NCBI GenBank assembly: GCA_001871755.1
Contig: MNXL01000330.1
Location: forward strand, 1-8,357
Origin: Anaerolineae bacterium CG2_30_64_16
GTDB taxonomy: Bacteria; Chloroflexota; Anaerolineae; CG2-30-64-16
Direction: 5' to 3'
DNA: 8,357 nucleotides
In this document: positions 6,886 to 8,357 of the stretch, piece by piece
Layout of the letters: every line of letters starts with the position of its first letter
How positions within the stretch are numbered: the stretch's first letter is position 1
Program-made: the position numbers and the translations under genes
The notes under the pieces: model-generated
Told to the model about the DNA's origin: nothing
The model's input: only the letters and a program-made list of their open reading frames with translations
Databases searched by the model: none

Positions 6886-6910
6886 ACGTAAAACGAAAAA
6901 CGTAAGACGG
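6886..6910 (+). repeat. Short 7-nt tandem repeat in the gap between ybjQ-like and methyltransferase genes
   Basis: The units ACGTAAA, ACGAAAA and ACGTAAG are followed by a partial ACGGG, so ACG recurs every 7 nt. The tract is A-rich in a GC-rich region and fills about half of the 53-nt gap. Its last bases run into the purine-rich ribosome binding site of the next gene. Confidence 0.5.
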
Positions 6911-6915
6911 GGAAG
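6909..6915 (+). promoter_or_regulatory. Ribosome binding site of the methyltransferase fusion gene
   Basis: GGGGAAG lies 8 nt before ATG 6924. The in-frame TTG at 6918 would sit only 2 nt from this site, so ATG 6924 is the better start. Confidence 0.55.
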
Positions 6916-6923
6916 ACTTGCCC

Positions 6924-8252
6924 ATGGATCAGAGCAATGCGGCGAGCGACGCCGTGGCGCGCTACTACGACGCGGACGCCGAGCGCGCATGGGCGCGCAT
7001 GGACCGGCATCGCACCGAGTTCGCGGTGACGTTGCGCGCCTTGGCCGAACATTTGCCCCCGCCGCCAGCGCGCGTGTTGGACTGCGGTGGCGGACCGGGC
7101 CGCTACGCCGTCGAGTTGGCGCGTCATGGCTACGCGGTGACCCTCTTCGACCTGTCGGTGGGGAACTTGCGTCTGGCGCGTCAGAAGGCGACCGAGGCGA
7201 GCGTGACCCTGGCGGGGTACGAAGGCGGCACGGCCACGGACCTCGCTCGCTTTGCCGACGCCAGCTTCGACGCGGTGCTGCTGATGGGGCCGCTCTATCA
7301 TCTGCTGGAGGCGGAGGAGCGGGCGGAGGCGCTGGCCGAGGCCGGTCGCGTGTTGCGAGCTGGCGGTCCGCTCTTTGCCGCCTTCATCTCGCGCTACGCG
7401 GCGCATCGCGATGCCGCGCAACGCGTGCCGACCTGGCTGGTAGAAGATGCCGCGCGGGCCGAGACCCTGTTGACCAGCGGGCGGCTGGCCGGGGGCCGGG
7501 AGGGGGGCGAGGGCGGCCCGCAGTTCGTCGCCTATATGGCCCACCCGGCCGAGGTCGCGCCGTCCTGTTGGCGGGCCGGCTTTGAGGTGCTGGCGGTCCT
7601 GGGCGTCGAGGGGCTGGTGTCCGTCATCGAGGATGGTGGGGTGAACGTCCTTACCGGCGCGGCCTGGGATGCCTGGGCCGATCTAAACTACCGCGTCGCG
7701 CCCGATCCCTCGATTCACGGCTGCGTGGAGCACCTGCTGGTCGTGGCGCGCAAGCCGCGCTGGCGCCCAGTCTTGCGCCAGATCGCCCGCCAGTTGGATG
7801 CGGCCGGGGTGCGCTACCGGGTCGTCGGTGGGGCTTCCCCCGCATTGCACGGCGTGCCGCTGATCGTAAACGATATCGACATCGAGCCGGACGCCGCGGG
7901 CGCGTACGCGTTTCAGGCGCACTTCCCCGAGCATGTCCTCGAGCCTGTGGCGCTCCGTGAGGGCGACGCCTACCGCTCCTACTTCGGGCGGTTCGACTTC
8001 GACGGTGTGACGGTCGAAGTGATGGGGGACCTGCACCGGCGTGAGGGGGCGCGTTGGGCACCGACAAGCGCTGTGACCGAGACGATGGTGGATCTGGACG
8101 GGGTTCCCGTACGCGTTTCGACCCTGGAGGAGGAGACGCTGGCCTACATCCGCCGCGGCAAGCTGGCGCGGGCAGCCCAATGCCTGTCCTATTGCGACCA
8201 CGGCCGGCTGGTGGCGCTTCTGCGCGGTGAACAGACGACAATGGTTTTGTAG
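6924..8252 (+). CDS. Class I SAM-dependent methyltransferase fused to a nucleotidyltransferase domain
   Basis: The 442-residue product has two domains. Residues 1 to about 278 are a complete class I methyltransferase. SAM-binding motif I is VLDCGGGPGRY (51-61), the acidic residue ending strand 2 is D76 in VTLFDLS, and a later strand is ASFDAVLLMGPLYHLLE (from 113). The domain closes with VEHLLVVARKP, where stand-alone relatives usually end. Residues 279-442 look like a minimal nucleotidyltransferase: VVGGAS (300-305), a DID carboxylate pair (D317, D319) and a third acid in VEVMGD (E365). The catalytic pattern therefore appears complete, with Glu in the third position. Substrates of both domains are unknown. 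The methyltransferase type is often annotated generically as small-molecule or quinone-like; the other domain recalls antibiotic or small-substrate nucleotidyltransferases. There is no stop, frameshift or shift in base use at the junction. It is cytoplasmic and lies 53 nt after the ybjQ-like gene. Confidence 0.85.
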   Translation: MDQSNAASDAVARYYDADAERAWARMDRHRTEFAVTLRALAEHLPPPPARVLDCGGGPGRYAVELARHGYAVTLFDLSVGNLRLARQKATEASVTLAGYEGGTATDLARFADASFDAVLLMGPLYHLLEAEERAEALAEAGRVLRAGGPLFAAFISRYAAHRDAAQRVPTWLVEDAARAETLLTSGRLAGGREGGEGGPQFVAYMAHPAEVAPSCWRAGFEVLAVLGVEGLVSVIEDGGVNVLTGAAWDAWADLNYRVAPDPSIHGCVEHLLVVARKPRWRPVLRQIARQLDAAGVRYRVVGGASPALHGVPLIVNDIDIEPDAAGAYAFQAHFPEHVLEPVALREGDAYRSYFGRFDFDGVTVEVMGDLHRREGARWAPTSAVTETMVDLDGVPVRVSTLEEETLAYIRRGKLARAAQCLSYCDHGRLVALLRGEQTTMVL

Positions 8253-8322
8253 GGGAGATGGAGGGGAGCTGATCCTGTGAGCCTATGCGTATCTTCTCAA
8301 TTCTTCGGGGAATCGCTCGCTG

Positions 8323-8357
8323 TGGCCGGTCTCCTGACCGAGCCACGGTGGCTCGGT
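8323..8357 (+). repeat. Overlapping inverted repeats at the window edge (terminator or dispersed repeat)
   Basis: ACCGAGCCAC (8337-8346) and GTGGCTCGGT (8348-8357) are perfect complements separated by one base. As a hairpin they give a stem of about 8 bp with a 5-nt loop. A second hairpin overlaps it: CGGTC (8327-8331), loop TCCT, GACCG (8336-8340), extendable by TGGC/GCCA across a bulged A to 8323-8345. The two cannot form together. The structure ends exactly at the window edge, so a T-tract cannot be checked. It lies 70-105 nt after the methyltransferase stop. The rest of 8253-8322 shows only a purine-rich stretch and the start of an unsupported short frame. Confidence 0.5.

Noticed and set aside
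6918..6923. TTG 6918 as start of the methyltransferase fusion
   Set aside because: It is too close to GGGGAAG; ATG 6924 two codons later has normal spacing.
7651..8346. 231-codon minus-strand frame opposite the nucleotidyltransferase domain
   Set aside because: It is Arg/Pro/Ser-rich antisense of a well-supported domain, with no motif.

Overview
The window is GC-rich bacterial DNA with four same-strand protein genes, the first cut by the left edge. It most likely comes from a Chloroflexota (Anaerolineae-like) bacterium. The strongest clue is the C-terminus of the giant secreted protein (PFRVFLPMVLKQ), which resembles the hydrophobic 'YLPLV-K/R' tail common on exported proteins of that phylum. 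This is recalled family knowledge, not a search result. Short AT-richer oligomer repeats in and between genes fit the same idea.

Layout. (1) 3-554: C-terminal part of a c-type cytochrome of the di-heme peroxidase/MauG-like kind, with one CLTCH haem site. (2) 579-6278: a 1,899-residue secreted protein, 24 nt downstream behind a perfect AGGAGG site, so probably co-transcribed. It has a signal peptide, two carboxypeptidase-regulatory-like beta domains, ten FG-GAP/VCBS calcium-loop repeats, a long unassigned beta-rich region with two copies of one Ig-like module, and the C-terminal tail. (3) 6279-6540: a 262-nt gap with a hairpin, a possible extended -10 promoter and an octamer repeat tract. (4) 6541-6870: a YbjQ/UPF0145 protein. 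(5) 6924-8252: a class I SAM methyltransferase fused to a minimal nucleotidyltransferase domain. (6) 8253-8357: a 105-nt tail ending in two overlapping inverted repeats that run into the window edge.

The cytochrome and the giant protein look like one exported unit: a periplasmic or extracellular redox protein beside a very large surface or secreted repeat protein. A shared function is inference. The ybjQ and methyltransferase-nucleotidyltransferase genes are cytoplasmic and appear to form a separate transcription unit.

The most unusual observation is a 72-nt, octamer-built, nearly palindromic sequence at 4579-4650, lying in frame inside the giant gene. It adds about 18-20 residues to one copy of a duplicated Ig-like module; the other copy lacks it. 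This resembles a palindromic mobile repeat that has invaded a coding region without breaking it, as Rickettsia palindromic elements do. No complete novel defence, CRISPR or mobile-gene system is visible.
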